NCBI GenBank assembly: GCA_964419145.1
Contig: CAYQOM010000003.1
Span: forward strand, 372,001 to 436,000
From: UBA2336 sp964419145
Lineage (GTDB): Bacteria; Bacteroidota; Bacteroidia; Cytophagales; Cyclobacteriaceae
Length of the DNA stretch: 64,000 nt
Direction: 5' to 3'
The translations under genes and the position numbers were made by a program. The notes beneath the pieces were generated by a model. That model ran no database searches. It had not been told where the DNA came from and was given only the letters and a program-made list of their open reading frames with translations. This document shows, one piece after another, positions 1 to 9,781 of the stretch (positions are counted from its first letter, which is position 1; every line of letters starts with the position of its first letter).

Positions 1-26
1 TGTGTGTGAGTATGTGTTGTTGCCAT
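1..26 (-). CDS. ctaD: Cytochrome c oxidase subunit I, N-terminal end only (partial)
   Basis: An ATG at 26-24 on the minus strand opens a frame reading MATTHTHT before the window ends. It starts 13 bases after the coxB stop, with a purine-rich stretch between. Subunit I normally follows subunit II in these operons, and His/Thr-rich N-termini are common in Bacteroidota subunit I. Only eight residues are visible, so the name rests on position, not on motifs. Confidence 0.5.
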
Positions 27-39
27 GTCTTGTTAAGTC

Positions 40-1128
40 TTAGTTCGAACCAACTGCTGTCCCAAAATCTCCTTGCGTGAATTTTAATCCTGCCTCAGCC
101 GGAATACCCGCTTTGATCATAGCCGACTCACGCAAGCCTGCCGGCACATTTTTTAAATAATCAGGATTTTGGCTTAACCAGGTCTCCTGTTCTGCTTTCC
201 ATTTTGCAAAATCTTCTTCGCTGTGTACAATCACGTTCATCTTCATCGAGAAGTGACCTTTTCCGCAAATCTCTGTACAGGCGAGCTCGTAGTTAAACTC
301 CGGATTACCGGTTTCCTCACGCATCTCTTCGGTTGTTTTGGTAGCCAGAAATTTAAACTGTGTTGGCATACCGGGTACGGCATCCATCTTCACGCGGAAG
401 TGCGGAAGGAACACACTGTGCAAAACATCTTTTGCACGAATCTTCAAGAGCACTTCCTTTCCTTTCGGCAAGTGAAGTTCCAGCGATTTAAAATCATCGA
501 ATGTTTTGTTATCGGTTAAGTCCAAACCGAATTCGTTGATCGCATCAATTTTTTGGTAATGATAATCACCCAAGACGGCATCCTTACCGGGATAGCGTGC
601 TGTCCAGGCGAATTGCTGGGCAATGACTTCAATCACTTCAGCATTCTCGCTTGCCGGAGAAGTAATATCATTCCAAGCGCGCAAACCTGTAAAAATCAAC
701 AAGGCAAGAACGATGGCCGGAATAATTGTCCAAGCCAATTCGAGGTAATGATTATCTGGATAGAATTTAGCTTTTCTACCTTCCTTGTATTGGTACTGAT
801 ATAAAAATACAAACTTGATAATACTGATAATTACAAACGCCACTACCGTTACCGCCATTGTGATCCAGAACAAGGTATCCGTCCACGCGCCATGCTCAGA
901 AGCAACAGGCAGTGTGTACGAATCAAAGTGTGCATAGGAGTACCAGAAGAATCCTCCCAAACCAAACACCATAAACAGGATGAAGAGCATGGCATTTAGA
1001 CCATTGCTGCTGTCTACCTCAGTCTCTTTCTTGCTTTTGGCTACGCTAACCAGTGTACTGATTCTGAAAATCAGATACAGGATCATCAGAACCAAAACAA
1101 CACCAAGAACTACAATCAAAGTCGTCAT
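40..1128 (-). CDS. coxB: Cytochrome c oxidase subunit II
   Basis: This 362-residue membrane protein is subunit II of a haem-copper oxidase, which takes electrons from cytochrome c through its CuA centre and passes them to subunit I. The CuA ligands are all visible: His237, then Cys284, Glu286, Cys288, His292 and Met295 in the CTEICGKGHFSM segment. Four hydrophobic segments lie at roughly 1-25, 46-66, 86-110 and 132-150, two more than the classical pair, as often seen in Bacteroidota. It lies 12 bases behind actF and just before ctaD, so the oxidase is co-transcribed with alternative complex III and probably forms a supercomplex with it. Confidence 0.95.
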   Translation of the reverse strand: MTTLIVVLGVVLVLMILYLIFRISTLVSVAKSKKETEVDSSNGLNAMLFILFMVFGLGGFFWYSYAHFDSYTLPVASEHGAWTDTLFWITMAVTVVAFVIISIIKFVFLYQYQYKEGRKAKFYPDNHYLELAWTIIPAIVLALLIFTGLRAWNDITSPASENAEVIEVIAQQFAWTARYPGKDAVLGDYHYQKIDAINEFGLDLTDNKTFDDFKSLELHLPKGKEVLLKIRAKDVLHSVFLPHFRVKMDAVPGMPTQFKFLATKTTEEMREETGNPEFNYELACTEICGKGHFSMKMNVIVHSEEDFAKWKAEQETWLSQNPDYLKNVPAGLRESAMIKAGIPAEAGLKFTQGDFGTAVGSN

Positions 1129-1140
1129 AATGCTTTCAAA

Positions 1141-2523
1141 TTAAATGTGGTGATGGAGACTTTCTTCTAACAGGGGATGATTCTTACCGAACAGAGGCAT
1201 CTTCGATAAGCTGTTCAGTGTAATCCACAAGAAAGCAGCCATAAAGATTAAACCGGTTCCGATTTCTAAAAATCCTAACCCACCGTTGTTCTGCATTACA
1301 CCAGGCGTAACCATGTTGTAAAAATCAAACCAATGCCCTACAATCACAATCGGACAAACCACTTTCAGCATAGATAAATGCCGCTTGGCGTCTCTTGTCA
1401 TCAATAACAAAAACGGTAATACAAAGTTTAGGATCAGGTTGGTGTAAAATATCCAGCTATACGGACTTGTCTTCATCCGTTCAATAAAGTACACGGTTTC
1501 TTCTGGAATGTTTGCGTAGTAGATCAACAAAAACTGACCGAACCAGATGTATGTCCAGAAAATTGAAAACGCGAACACAAATTTTCCAAGATCGTGGAGG
1601 TGGTTGGCATTTACTACTTTCAAATAACCAGCGTCTTTCAGGTACACAACGATAAGCGTAATCATAGCCAAAGCCGTTACCCACCAGCTGGCGAACACGT
1701 ACCAGCCAAACATGGTACTGAACCAGTGTGTGTCAATACTCATTACCCAATCCCAGGCAGCAACTGATGAACTTACTGCGAAGAACACCAGGAACCAGGC
1801 TGAAATGCTTCGGTTCTTAAACCAATATTTTGTATCGGCTTCCAGATCTTCGGCCAGCATGTTCTTCTTGATCATCAGGAAGAACCAATACCACATGCCA
1901 AAGAAAATGATCATACGGGCGATGTAGAAAATCGGGAATCCGCCCGCTTTACCTGGCCAGAAAAAGTAAGGTGCCTTTCCATCAATAATTTCATCATAAC
2001 CCGGGTTAGGTTGTGTTTTAGCCTCATCAACATACTCACCATATAAGGAGCTATGTGTCCAATGGAAAATATCGTGGTTGGTTACAAACCATAACACAAC
2101 GGTTACAGCAAAGGCAACTAAAATCCAGTGGCCCATAGCCAACGGTATTCGTTTAATGCCTGACGACCATCCGGCTTGCGCAGCATACTGAATCGCAACA
2201 AAGAACAACCCGATAATACCAAGGCCTACGAAGTAGATGTTGTTCATCCAAAGGGTTGTATACAAACGCTTCACCCAGGTTGCTGATCCATGATGCTCCC
2301 CTTCCTCAGCACCCTCGCTGGCCGCAGCCGCATCTGCACTGGCTACCAGTTGTTCTGTGGCTACGTGTCCATGTCCTTCTGCATGATCATCATGTCCGCC
2401 ACGCTGAGCCATAAAAAGCCCAAAAACAAACATGATTACTCCAGCCCCGAGCAACCAAAAGATTTTCTTTTTTGCTTCCTGGGTAAAGACAAATTTCTCT
2501 TCCACTATTGTTGAATGCCCCAT
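1141..2523 (-). CDS. actF: Alternative complex III membrane subunit ActF
   Basis: This 460-residue protein has about ten hydrophobic segments and follows actE in the order typical of the alternative complex III (quinol:cytochrome c/oxidase oxidoreductase) operon. ActF is one of the large integral-membrane subunits that anchor the cytochrome and iron-sulfur subunits. The N-terminus carries a His-rich loop (around residues 43-53, GGHDDHAEGHGH) after the first membrane segment, which is not a known cofactor site. The call rests on operon position, size and overall character; there is no catalytic signature. It is separated from actE by 35 bases. Confidence 0.88.
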   Translation of the reverse strand: MGHSTIVEEKFVFTQEAKKKIFWLLGAGVIMFVFGLFMAQRGGHDDHAEGHGHVATEQLVASADAAAASEGAEEGEHHGSATWVKRLYTTLWMNNIYFVGLGIIGLFFVAIQYAAQAGWSSGIKRIPLAMGHWILVAFAVTVVLWFVTNHDIFHWTHSSLYGEYVDEAKTQPNPGYDEIIDGKAPYFFWPGKAGGFPIFYIARMIIFFGMWYWFFLMIKKNMLAEDLEADTKYWFKNRSISAWFLVFFAVSSSVAAWDWVMSIDTHWFSTMFGWYVFASWWVTALAMITLIVVYLKDAGYLKVVNANHLHDLGKFVFAFSIFWTYIWFGQFLLIYYANIPEETVYFIERMKTSPYSWIFYTNLILNFVLPFLLLMTRDAKRHLSMLKVVCPIVIVGHWFDFYNMVTPGVMQNNGGLGFLEIGTGLIFMAAFLWITLNSLSKMPLFGKNHPLLEESLHHHI

Positions 2524-2558
2524 GTTGTATTCAGTTAACCCTGTTGTGCTTTGTTAAA

Positions 2559-3224
2559 TTATTTTTGCAATGTTTTTACGTAGTGCGCAATCTTCCAACG
2601 ATCTTCCTGACTCATCTGCGAACCATGTGGAGCCATCAGTCCCTTACCCATGGTAATGACATGGAAAATGTGGCCTTCCGTAATGTTTTTGTAGGCATCA
2701 CCTTTCAAGTTAGCCACACCCGCATATAGACCACGCTCCACGCCATCTACGGTTACACCGGTAGCTACTTTGCCATCACCTTCACCTTTCGCCCCGTGGC
2801 AATGTTGGCAATACATGGTGTATAAAGCTTTTCCATCTGCCAATAAAGCGGCATCGACAGAGTCATAAGGACTTTTCAATTTGGCTGCAATCTCCAGGCT
2901 GTCTTTGTGCAGGCGATAAGGAAGAAAACCCATCTTATTGCGACTTACCGTGTTTGGCGGTGGTAACCGCAAGTTCATCTTAAATGGGTTCAGGTTATTT
3001 GAGTTGTAGAACTCGGCATGACCATCTTCATACTCAATAGAGGTCAACCAACGTCCTTCGTCCGGATTGGTAATTTGGGTATAGGGTTCGTAAGCCACAG
3101 AATGGTACATGTTCGGTGCGTATTCTAAACCGGGACTGTCACCACCAGCTTTACAGCCTGCCAGCAACACCGCCACGATTAACCCGATAAATAATGATGC
3201 AGTTACTCTCATGGTATTCTTCAT
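2559..3224 (-). CDS. actE: Alternative complex III monohaem cytochrome c subunit ActE (lipoprotein)
   Basis: This 221-residue protein starts with a lipoprotein signal whose lipobox LAGC places the lipidated cysteine at residue 24. One c-type haem site is present, C139-x2-C142-H143, with Met192 or Met197 as candidate axial ligand. In the family this subunit is the likely electron exit from alternative complex III toward the oxidase. It lies 9 bases after actD and 35 before actF. A second ATG at codon 5 would also give a good signal peptide, so the exact start is open by four residues. Confidence 0.93.
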   Translation of the reverse strand: MKNTMRVTASLFIGLIVAVLLAGCKAGGDSPGLEYAPNMYHSVAYEPYTQITNPDEGRWLTSIEYEDGHAEFYNSNNLNPFKMNLRLPPPNTVSRNKMGFLPYRLHKDSLEIAAKLKSPYDSVDAALLADGKALYTMYCQHCHGAKGEGDGKVATGVTVDGVERGLYAGVANLKGDAYKNITEGHIFHVITMGKGLMAPHGSQMSQEDRWKIAHYVKTLQK

Positions 3225-3233
3225 CGTACGATA

Positions 3234-3764
3234 TTATTCAAAGCTTTTTTCGTTCACTTCAATAGCGCCACTTTCGGTAAGCAAGCGCTTTAATTCTTCT
3301 TTGCTCTTGCCTCCGTTTGCTGCCAGATCAACGGCCATTACGTGCATATCTTCTGTGCTGCGGAGATCAAACTGACGTGGCCATTTGTAAGGCTTCATAT
3401 CACTTACAATCATGAAGGTTCCCACCATACCTAAAGCTGCAAGCAATACGGTTAACTCAAAAGTTACCGGAATAAAAGGAGGAAGTGACGCAAAGTTTTT
3501 ACCACCAATAATCATGGGCCAGTCGTAACCCAGCATCCAGATCTGCATGAGCAACGCAAGGCTTGTACCCGTCATACCGAAAAGGAATGCGGCAATTGGT
3601 AATCTGGACTTCTTATATCCTAAGGCTTCATCAATGCCGTGAACCGGAAACGGGGAGTAGACTTCCTGGATTTTAACACCACTGGAGCGCACCTTTTTGA
3701 TGCCGTCCAGCAGTACATCCTCATCATTGAAAATACCTACTACAAAATGCTTATCTGCATCCAT
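3234..3764 (-). CDS. actD: Alternative complex III subunit ActD (DUF3341)
   Basis: This 176-residue protein has a soluble N-terminal half and two hydrophobic segments (about residues 56-78 and 100-122), the usual shape of DUF3341 proteins. ActD is a peripheral/membrane subunit of alternative complex III without cofactors. It is packed between actC (3 bases away) and actE (9 bases away), so translation is probably coupled. The identification combines family shape with operon position. Confidence 0.9.
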   Translation of the reverse strand: MDADKHFVVGIFNDEDVLLDGIKKVRSSGVKIQEVYSPFPVHGIDEALGYKKSRLPIAAFLFGMTGTSLALLMQIWMLGYDWPMIIGGKNFASLPPFIPVTFELTVLLAALGMVGTFMIVSDMKPYKWPRQFDLRSTEDMHVMAVDLAANGGKSKEELKRLLTESGAIEVNEKSFE

Positions 3765-3767
3765 GAT

Positions 3768-5138
3768 TTATTGTTTTTCAGAAGTTGTCTTGATAATACT
3801 TTTCACTTCGGCCATGTTGATTACCGGGAAGAACTTCGCAAACAGGAAGAACGCGGTAAAGAAAATACCGAATGTAAATACATACTGTCCCACATCGTAC
3901 CAAGTTGGGTAGAACATGGTCCAGCTTGATGGAATGTAATCGCGGTGCAGAGACGTAACGATAATCACGAAACGCTCGAACCACATACCAATGTTCACAA
4001 TGATGGAGAGTACGAACGTAGCCACAATGCTGGTTCTGATCTTCTTGATCCAGAACAACTGTGGCGAAATCACATTACACGTCATCATCGACCAGTATGC
4101 CCAGGCATACGGCCCAACCACCCGGTTGTAGAAGGCGTAACCTTCATAAGGCACACGTGAATACCAGGAGATGAATAATTCGGTAATGTATGCGATACCC
4201 ACAATCGACCCCGTAATGATGATGATGATGTTCATCAACTCAATGTGATATATAGTAATATAATCTTCGAGTTTGAAAACTTTTCGCGTTACCAATAGTA
4301 GCGTTAACACCATCGCGAAGCCGGAGAAAATCGCACCCGCAACGAAGTATGGCGGAAAGATGGTCGTGTGCCAACCGGGAATAACCGAAGTAGCAAAGTC
4401 CATGGATACGATCGTGTGCACAGAAAGTACAAGTGGTGTTGAAAGACCCGCGAGAATAAGGGCAACGGATTCGTAACGCATCCACGTTTTTGCGCCACCC
4501 TGCCAGCCAAAGCTGAGGGCATTGTAAACGGTGGCGCGGATTTTATTTCCTTGCACAACGGCACGGTCGCGGATTACCGCAAAATCAGGGATAAGACCGA
4601 TGTACCAGAACACCAATGACACGGTGAAGTATGTTGAGATGGCGAACACGTCCCACAACAACGGTGAGTTGAAGTTTACCCACAACGACCCGAATGTGTT
4701 GGGAAGTGGCAATGCCCAGTAAAATCCTAACCACAGGCGACCCATGTGGAAGCCCGGGAAACTGGCCGCACAAATAACCGCGAAGATCGTCATCGCTTCT
4801 GCCGCACGGTTAATGGACATTCTCCAGCGCTGACGGAACAGCAACAAGATAGCCGAGATCAGTGTACCTGCGTGACCGATACCAACCCACCATACGAAGT
4901 TGGTGATATCCCACGCCCAACCTACTGTTTTGTTTAGGCCCCATACCCCGATGCCGTGCCAAAGCAACATGCCGCAAGCGTATGCGCCCCAGGCGAGCAA
5001 GGCAAGCGAAACTGCCATTGCCATCCACCAGAGTTTGGTTGGTTTGCCTTCCACCTGCCGGCTGATATCGTGCGAAACGTCCTTAATGGTTTTACCACCG
5101 GTTACCAGGGGTTCGCGAACTGCTGAAGTTACTGCCAT
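3768..5138 (-). CDS. actC: Alternative complex III NrfD-like quinol-binding subunit ActC
   Basis: This 456-residue integral-membrane protein resembles the NrfD/PsrC family. These proteins bind quinol at the membrane face and hand electrons to an iron-sulfur partner. About ten hydrophobic segments are visible, with charged and His-containing connecting loops such as the GIGHAGTLISA stretch typical of this family. It lies between actB (28 bases) and actD (3 bases). In known complexes ActC contacts the iron-sulfur part of ActB, so it is the probable site of menaquinol oxidation. Confidence 0.93.
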   Translation of the reverse strand: MAVTSAVREPLVTGGKTIKDVSHDISRQVEGKPTKLWWMAMAVSLALLAWGAYACGMLLWHGIGVWGLNKTVGWAWDITNFVWWVGIGHAGTLISAILLLFRQRWRMSINRAAEAMTIFAVICAASFPGFHMGRLWLGFYWALPLPNTFGSLWVNFNSPLLWDVFAISTYFTVSLVFWYIGLIPDFAVIRDRAVVQGNKIRATVYNALSFGWQGGAKTWMRYESVALILAGLSTPLVLSVHTIVSMDFATSVIPGWHTTIFPPYFVAGAIFSGFAMVLTLLLVTRKVFKLEDYITIYHIELMNIIIIITGSIVGIAYITELFISWYSRVPYEGYAFYNRVVGPYAWAYWSMMTCNVISPQLFWIKKIRTSIVATFVLSIIVNIGMWFERFVIIVTSLHRDYIPSSWTMFYPTWYDVGQYVFTFGIFFTAFFLFAKFFPVINMAEVKSIIKTTSEKQ

Positions 5139-5166
5139 AGTATTTTACTTCTCTCGTTTATCGTTA

Positions 5167-8100
5167 TTATGCGTTTGCTGAATCTTTGTTACGTACTTTG
5201 GTGAGGTACCAGATGTTCGGCTTCACCCCTACTTCTTCCAATACCTGGTAAGCACGCGGGTTGCCGGTTATCTTATCGATACCGAAAGGCTTCTCCGGAT
5301 TAGCAGGAGAAATCTTCAACAGCTTGCTGATGCGGCTTTCCGGATCGTTCACATCACCAAATACAATCGCTCCGGTTGAACAGGAAGCCTGGCAAGCGGT
5401 AACCACTTCACCATCCTTAAGCGGCCTTCTTTCTTTCTTGGCCTGAAGTTTTCCGTTTTGAATGCGCTGTACGCAGAAGGAACACTTCTCCATTACACCG
5501 CGTGAACGTACGGTTACATCCGGGTTCAACACCATCTTACCCAAATCGGTGTTCATGGCCGGGTTCACATTTTCAAACTGGCGGTTATCGTGATACTTGA
5601 ACCAGTTGAAACGTCTTACTTTATACGGACAGTTGTTGGCACAATAGCGTGTACCGATACAACGGTTGTACGTCATTTGATTTAATCCCTCTGTGCTGTG
5701 GGTGGTAGCGGCCACCGGACACACCGTTTCGCAAGGTGCGTTGTTACAGTGCTGACACAACATGGGCTGGAATACCACTTCAGGGTTTTCGGCTGCCTCT
5801 TCCAGGCCGCGCACATCATGTACTTCGGCATCACTGCTGTAGTAGCGATCGATGCGCAACCAGTGCATTTCCCTGCGGTTGATCACTTCTTCACGACCAA
5901 CCAGTGACACGTTGTTTTCAACGTTACATGCAACCACACAGGCTCCACAACCGATACATGTGTTCAGGTCGATGGCCATACCCCAGTGGTGGTTCTTGTA
6001 TTCGTGGCCTTTCCACATAGAAAGTTCGCCCGGAGCAACTTTATGCTCTGGATCTTTCCAGGTTGCCACCTTAGGCTGGAACTCGCGCTTCCAATCTGCC
6101 TTTGAGAATTTATTCAAGGTAGTTTCCTGTACAACCGTTTGACGGGCCATGTAGGTTTGGTGCGTTTGTGTGGTAGCAATCTGGTAGCGTTCACCAGTAG
6201 CTTGCAACGTTGCACCGCCCACGCTATAGCTGAGCGATCCATTCACCATGCCGATGAGTGGGTATACATTCGTACCGATTCCATCGGCCACTTTACCGGC
6301 TTTAGTACGGCCGTATCCTAACGGAATACCGATTGTACCCGGAGTTTGACCAGGTTGAACGAGTACCGGAAGTTTAACCGGTTCCTTTCCGTTGATGGAG
6401 ATAGTGTAATATTCTGTTTTCGCTTCCTTGAAGTTGATGTTCTTTGCATCGGCAGGTGCTACGGTTACATAGTGTTCCCAAACCGCTTTTGTAATCGGAT
6501 CTGGGAGTTCCTGCAACAGCGGGTTATTGGCTTGTGAGCCGTTACCAACTGTTCCGTTTTCAAATACAAATACTTCAAAGCCATCACCTGTTTTGTAGGT
6601 TGAGGCGATAGCAGATGCAGCCGCGGCTACATCGCCAGCAAAAGAAACAGCAGATTCTTCTACCGGTAGCTCCAACACACCGTTATACAAGCACTGATCC
6701 CACCAGGTCTGGAAATTACCGGTTTTATAAAACCAGTTCTTCCAATTATTCTTTACTACTTCGAAATAATCAACATTGGTTTCACCTGCCCAGATCAGGA
6801 AACTCTCCTGCGCTGCACGCGATTTGAAAATCGGGGTGATGGCAGGTTGTGCCAGGCTAAAATGATTCTTCTTAGGCTCGGCATCATTCCATGCTTCAAG
6901 GAAGTGATGATCCGGAGCAATGTAATCTACAAGTGCAGCGGTTTCATCTTCTTTATAAGAAGTAGCAATCTTCACCTGAACTTTGCTCAAACCAGCCTCC
7001 AGTTGCGCACCCATCGGGTGATCGTAAACCGGATTACAGTTGTAGAAGATTACACCGGCAACACTGCCTGCATTAACCTCTTTAACAAAATCGGCCATAG
7101 CCTGATCATTACCTTGACGGTAATTCACAGGAACGTTCGGAAGGATGGTTGATCCGTAGCTTCCCAATAAATCGTTGATGGCGTTTACCACAACCTGCAC
7201 CGACTTATCATTTGATCCGGCTACAACCAATGCATTACCACGGCTGTTCCAAAGATCATCAGCTGCTTTCTTCAAGTTAGGCTTATCCACACCACCGCTG
7301 ATGGTCGATACTCCGGCTTTAGAAGCCAATAAATTATACAACTGAACAACCACAGCACCTTCTTCTGAAGGTTTAATCTGTGTGCGGTAGTCAGCATTTG
7401 CGCCAGCCAATGACATACCGGTTTCGAACTGGTAGTGGCGCGACATATCTTTTTTATTCTCCCCTACTTCGCGTGTAGCGGCATACTGTTTGGTAAACTC
7501 AACAGGCGATAGCCATGAGGTAAGGAAATCAGCTGCAACGCTTACGATCACTTTTGCCTTGCTGAAATCGTAGGAAGGAATCATAGCCGTGCCAAATGAT
7601 TCTTCGTTCGCCTTCAACATCCCGTAATGCGAGCTCTGATCGTACTGAACGTGTTGTGTAGTTGGGTATTTCGTTTTGAACTTCTCGATAACCGCCTTCG
7701 TGCTGGGGCTAAGAATTGAGTTACTTACAATTACAATCTTGCCGTTGCTCAGGCTGATGCCACGCAACTTGTCGGTAATCTCCATATCCAGTTCATCCCA
7801 GGTGGCCTTGCGGTTTTCACCGAGACGTGGGAAACGGAGACGGGCGTTATCATAAAGCGAAAGAACAGAGGCTTCAACCTGTGCGCTGGTACCGCCTTTT
7901 GAAACACTTGAAAGAGAGTTGCCTTCAATTTTGATCGGGCGACCTTCGCGGGTTTTCACTACAATGCTGCAATAATCACCACCATTGGTATAGGTGGAAG
8001 CATAGTAGTTGGCCACACTTGGGGTGGAGTCCTCAGGCTTATTAACATACGGAATTGCTTTACGAATAGGCGCTTCGCAGGCAGCCAACGAAACCGCGGC

Positions 8101-8262
8101 TACACCGAAACCCATCATCTTCAAGAAATCCCTGCGGGAATGGCCAAGATCTTCCTCCGGTCCGGGAGCAAACTCGTTGTGGGCATGCTTCACAAACTCG
8201 GGATCATTACTGAGTTGCTCAAGGCCTTTCCAGTATATCTTCTTCGTAGATTCTTTCTCCAT
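5167..8262 (-). CDS. actB: Alternative complex III iron-sulfur subunit ActB, Tat-type signal
   Basis: This 1031-residue protein fuses a molybdopterin-oxidoreductase-like region with a C-terminal ferredoxin-like region. A twin-arginine motif SRRDFLK sits at residues 42-48, followed by a hydrophobic stretch ending near Cys62. The internal position of the motif is typical of this Tat-variant family. The C-terminal part (about 770-950) holds four cysteine clusters, CIGCGACVVAC, CQHCNNAPCETVC, CIGTRYCANNC and CSFC with a partner in CQASC, expected to bind three 4Fe-4S and one 3Fe-4S centre. In studied complexes the molybdopterin-like region holds no cofactor. It is the second gene of the operon, 51 bases after actA. 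Confidence 0.95.
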   Translation of the reverse strand: MEKESTKKIYWKGLEQLSNDPEFVKHAHNEFAPGPEEDLGHSRRDFLKMMGFGVAAVSLAACEAPIRKAIPYVNKPEDSTPSVANYYASTYTNGGDYCSIVVKTREGRPIKIEGNSLSSVSKGGTSAQVEASVLSLYDNARLRFPRLGENRKATWDELDMEITDKLRGISLSNGKIVIVSNSILSPSTKAVIEKFKTKYPTTQHVQYDQSSHYGMLKANEESFGTAMIPSYDFSKAKVIVSVAADFLTSWLSPVEFTKQYAATREVGENKKDMSRHYQFETGMSLAGANADYRTQIKPSEEGAVVVQLYNLLASKAGVSTISGGVDKPNLKKAADDLWNSRGNALVVAGSNDKSVQVVVNAINDLLGSYGSTILPNVPVNYRQGNDQAMADFVKEVNAGSVAGVIFYNCNPVYDHPMGAQLEAGLSKVQVKIATSYKEDETAALVDYIAPDHHFLEAWNDAEPKKNHFSLAQPAITPIFKSRAAQESFLIWAGETNVDYFEVVKNNWKNWFYKTGNFQTWWDQCLYNGVLELPVEESAVSFAGDVAAAASAIASTYKTGDGFEVFVFENGTVGNGSQANNPLLQELPDPITKAVWEHYVTVAPADAKNINFKEAKTEYYTISINGKEPVKLPVLVQPGQTPGTIGIPLGYGRTKAGKVADGIGTNVYPLIGMVNGSLSYSVGGATLQATGERYQIATTQTHQTYMARQTVVQETTLNKFSKADWKREFQPKVATWKDPEHKVAPGELSMWKGHEYKNHHWGMAIDLNTCIGCGACVVACNVENNVSLVGREEVINRREMHWLRIDRYYSSDAEVHDVRGLEEAAENPEVVFQPMLCQHCNNAPCETVCPVAATTHSTEGLNQMTYNRCIGTRYCANNCPYKVRRFNWFKYHDNRQFENVNPAMNTDLGKMVLNPDVTVRSRGVMEKCSFCVQRIQNGKLQAKKERRPLKDGEVVTACQASCSTGAIVFGDVNDPESRISKLLKISPANPEKPFGIDKITGNPRAYQVLEEVGVKPNIWYLTKVRNKDSANA

Positions 8263-8313
8263 AATATGTATTAAAGCGAAGTCTGACTTAAGGTACGGTT
8301 ATTCAATTCTATA

Positions 8314-9573
8314 TTAATAGTGGCACTTGGCACATTCCAAACCACCAATGTCTTCCACCTTCATCGGTTCCTTGCTGGCATTGTTGTGCAGTTCAACCAA
8401 CTTGTCGTAGTACGCGCTGCCTTTAGTGTTCACATCGGTCTTGCGATGGCAGTCGATACACCAGCCCATAGTTAATAAGGAGTACTGCTTCACCACTTCC
8501 ATCTCTTCAATCGGGCCATGGCAGGTCTGGCACTCAATGTTACCCACATTTACGTGTTGGGCGTGGTTGAAGTAAGCCAAGTCGGGAAGGTTGTGGATAC
8601 GCACCCACTCAATTGGTTTCTGATTCGGACCGAAGGTGAGTGTTTCGGGTTGCCAATCGGCAGCAGCCCAAAGTTTCTGAATTTGAGGCGATTCTGTTTT
8701 AACGGAGCGGTGGCAGTTCATACAAATATTCACTGAAGGAATAGTGGCGTTCTTGCCCACCATCACGCCCACGTGACAGTATTTACAATCAATTTCGTAA
8801 GCACCTGCGTGAAGTTTGTGCGAGAAAGCAATTGGTTGCTTGGGCGCATAGCCCTGCTGAACACCAACAGAGTACAGTGTATTAATCACCCACTTGAAGC
8901 CAAGCGAAGCAATAATAAAGATCATAATAAAGCGGAAGCCAGCGCTGCTGGTGATGCTTCCTACGGTATAAGGTGAGTGAACAACTTCTTTATCTTCTTC
9001 GGAAAGATCTTTCTGATCAAGGAAACGCTTAAGGGCGGAAACCAGAAACAGCAATACCATTACAAGAAGAGCCAATATCACCAACATCCCGATCAGGATG
9101 ATATTCAGGTAACCTGCCGGAACACCGGAGCCGGTTCCACCTTCTCCACCCGCAGCTGCAGGAGTTGCGGCAACCGGAGGACCCTTTTCTGTTTCAGCCT
9201 TGATATAGGCCAACAGGTTCATCAGTTGATCGTCCTTCAAACCGGTGAAGGCTGTCATCTGAGTCTTATTGTACTCGTTGTACAGGTTTACTGCATATTC
9301 ATCGCCACTGGCAATAACGGCAGCTGAGTTTTTAATGAATGCTTTGATCCAGTCGATAGACGGAGCACGGTCGTAGACATCAGCCAGTGCAGGACCAACT
9401 AATTTCTGGTGTACCCGATGACAGGTTTTACAATTTGCGTTAAAGAGGGATTCCCCATCGGCAATAGCTTCCGGTGTAGTGGGAATTTCCTGTGCGAATG
9501 AAACGGATAACGTAAAAAATAAAACGAGGGTGCTGATGCTTCGGGTGATGGAGTACAGGGATACTTTTATCAT
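8314..9573 (-). CDS. actA: Alternative complex III multihaem cytochrome c subunit ActA
   Basis: This 419-residue first gene of the operon carries six CxxCH haem sites, with His at 52, 267, 288, 352, 376 and 418. The first belongs to an N-terminal class-I-like cytochrome c domain (about 35-127, candidate Met ligand 106), linked by an Ala/Gly/Pro-rich stretch to membrane segments at about 155-180 and 212-230. The last five form the pentahaem part typical of ActA. A signal peptide ends near FAQ (residue 28). The protein relays electrons from ActB across the periplasmic face. Confidence 0.93.
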   Translation of the reverse strand: MIKVSLYSITRSISTLVLFFTLSVSFAQEIPTTPEAIADGESLFNANCKTCHRVHQKLVGPALADVYDRAPSIDWIKAFIKNSAAVIASGDEYAVNLYNEYNKTQMTAFTGLKDDQLMNLLAYIKAETEKGPPVAATPAAAGGEGGTGSGVPAGYLNIILIGMLVILALLVMVLLFLVSALKRFLDQKDLSEEDKEVVHSPYTVGSITSSAGFRFIMIFIIASLGFKWVINTLYSVGVQQGYAPKQPIAFSHKLHAGAYEIDCKYCHVGVMVGKNATIPSVNICMNCHRSVKTESPQIQKLWAAADWQPETLTFGPNQKPIEWVRIHNLPDLAYFNHAQHVNVGNIECQTCHGPIEEMEVVKQYSLLTMGWCIDCHRKTDVNTKGSAYYDKLVELHNNASKEPMKVEDIGGLECAKCHY

Positions 9574-9610
9574 GATAGGTTTGTAGTGTCCGGTTTTACA
9601 TCAAGGTGCA

Positions 9611-9641
9611 CAAATCTACTATCGGAAGTCATTTTTTCAAA
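9611..9641 (-). promoter_or_regulatory. Promoter of the actABCDEF-cox operon
   Basis: On the minus strand TTTG (9641-9638) is followed after 19 bases by TAGATTTG (9618-9611). This matches the Bacteroidota -33/-7 consensus TTTG and TAnnTTTG with accepted spacing. Transcription would start near 9605, leaving a leader of about 30 bases before actA. Confidence 0.7.
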
Positions 9642-9781
9642 CTTATTTCAGGTACTGGAAACAATTATTTGAACTGTTTTAAAGGGTTTTCTTCGACTGT
9701 TAAAACTTCCAGAACCTTGACGAAGAAAAAGATGAACAAATAATTTAGAATCAATTTAAATTGGTGGAATAATCTGCATTT

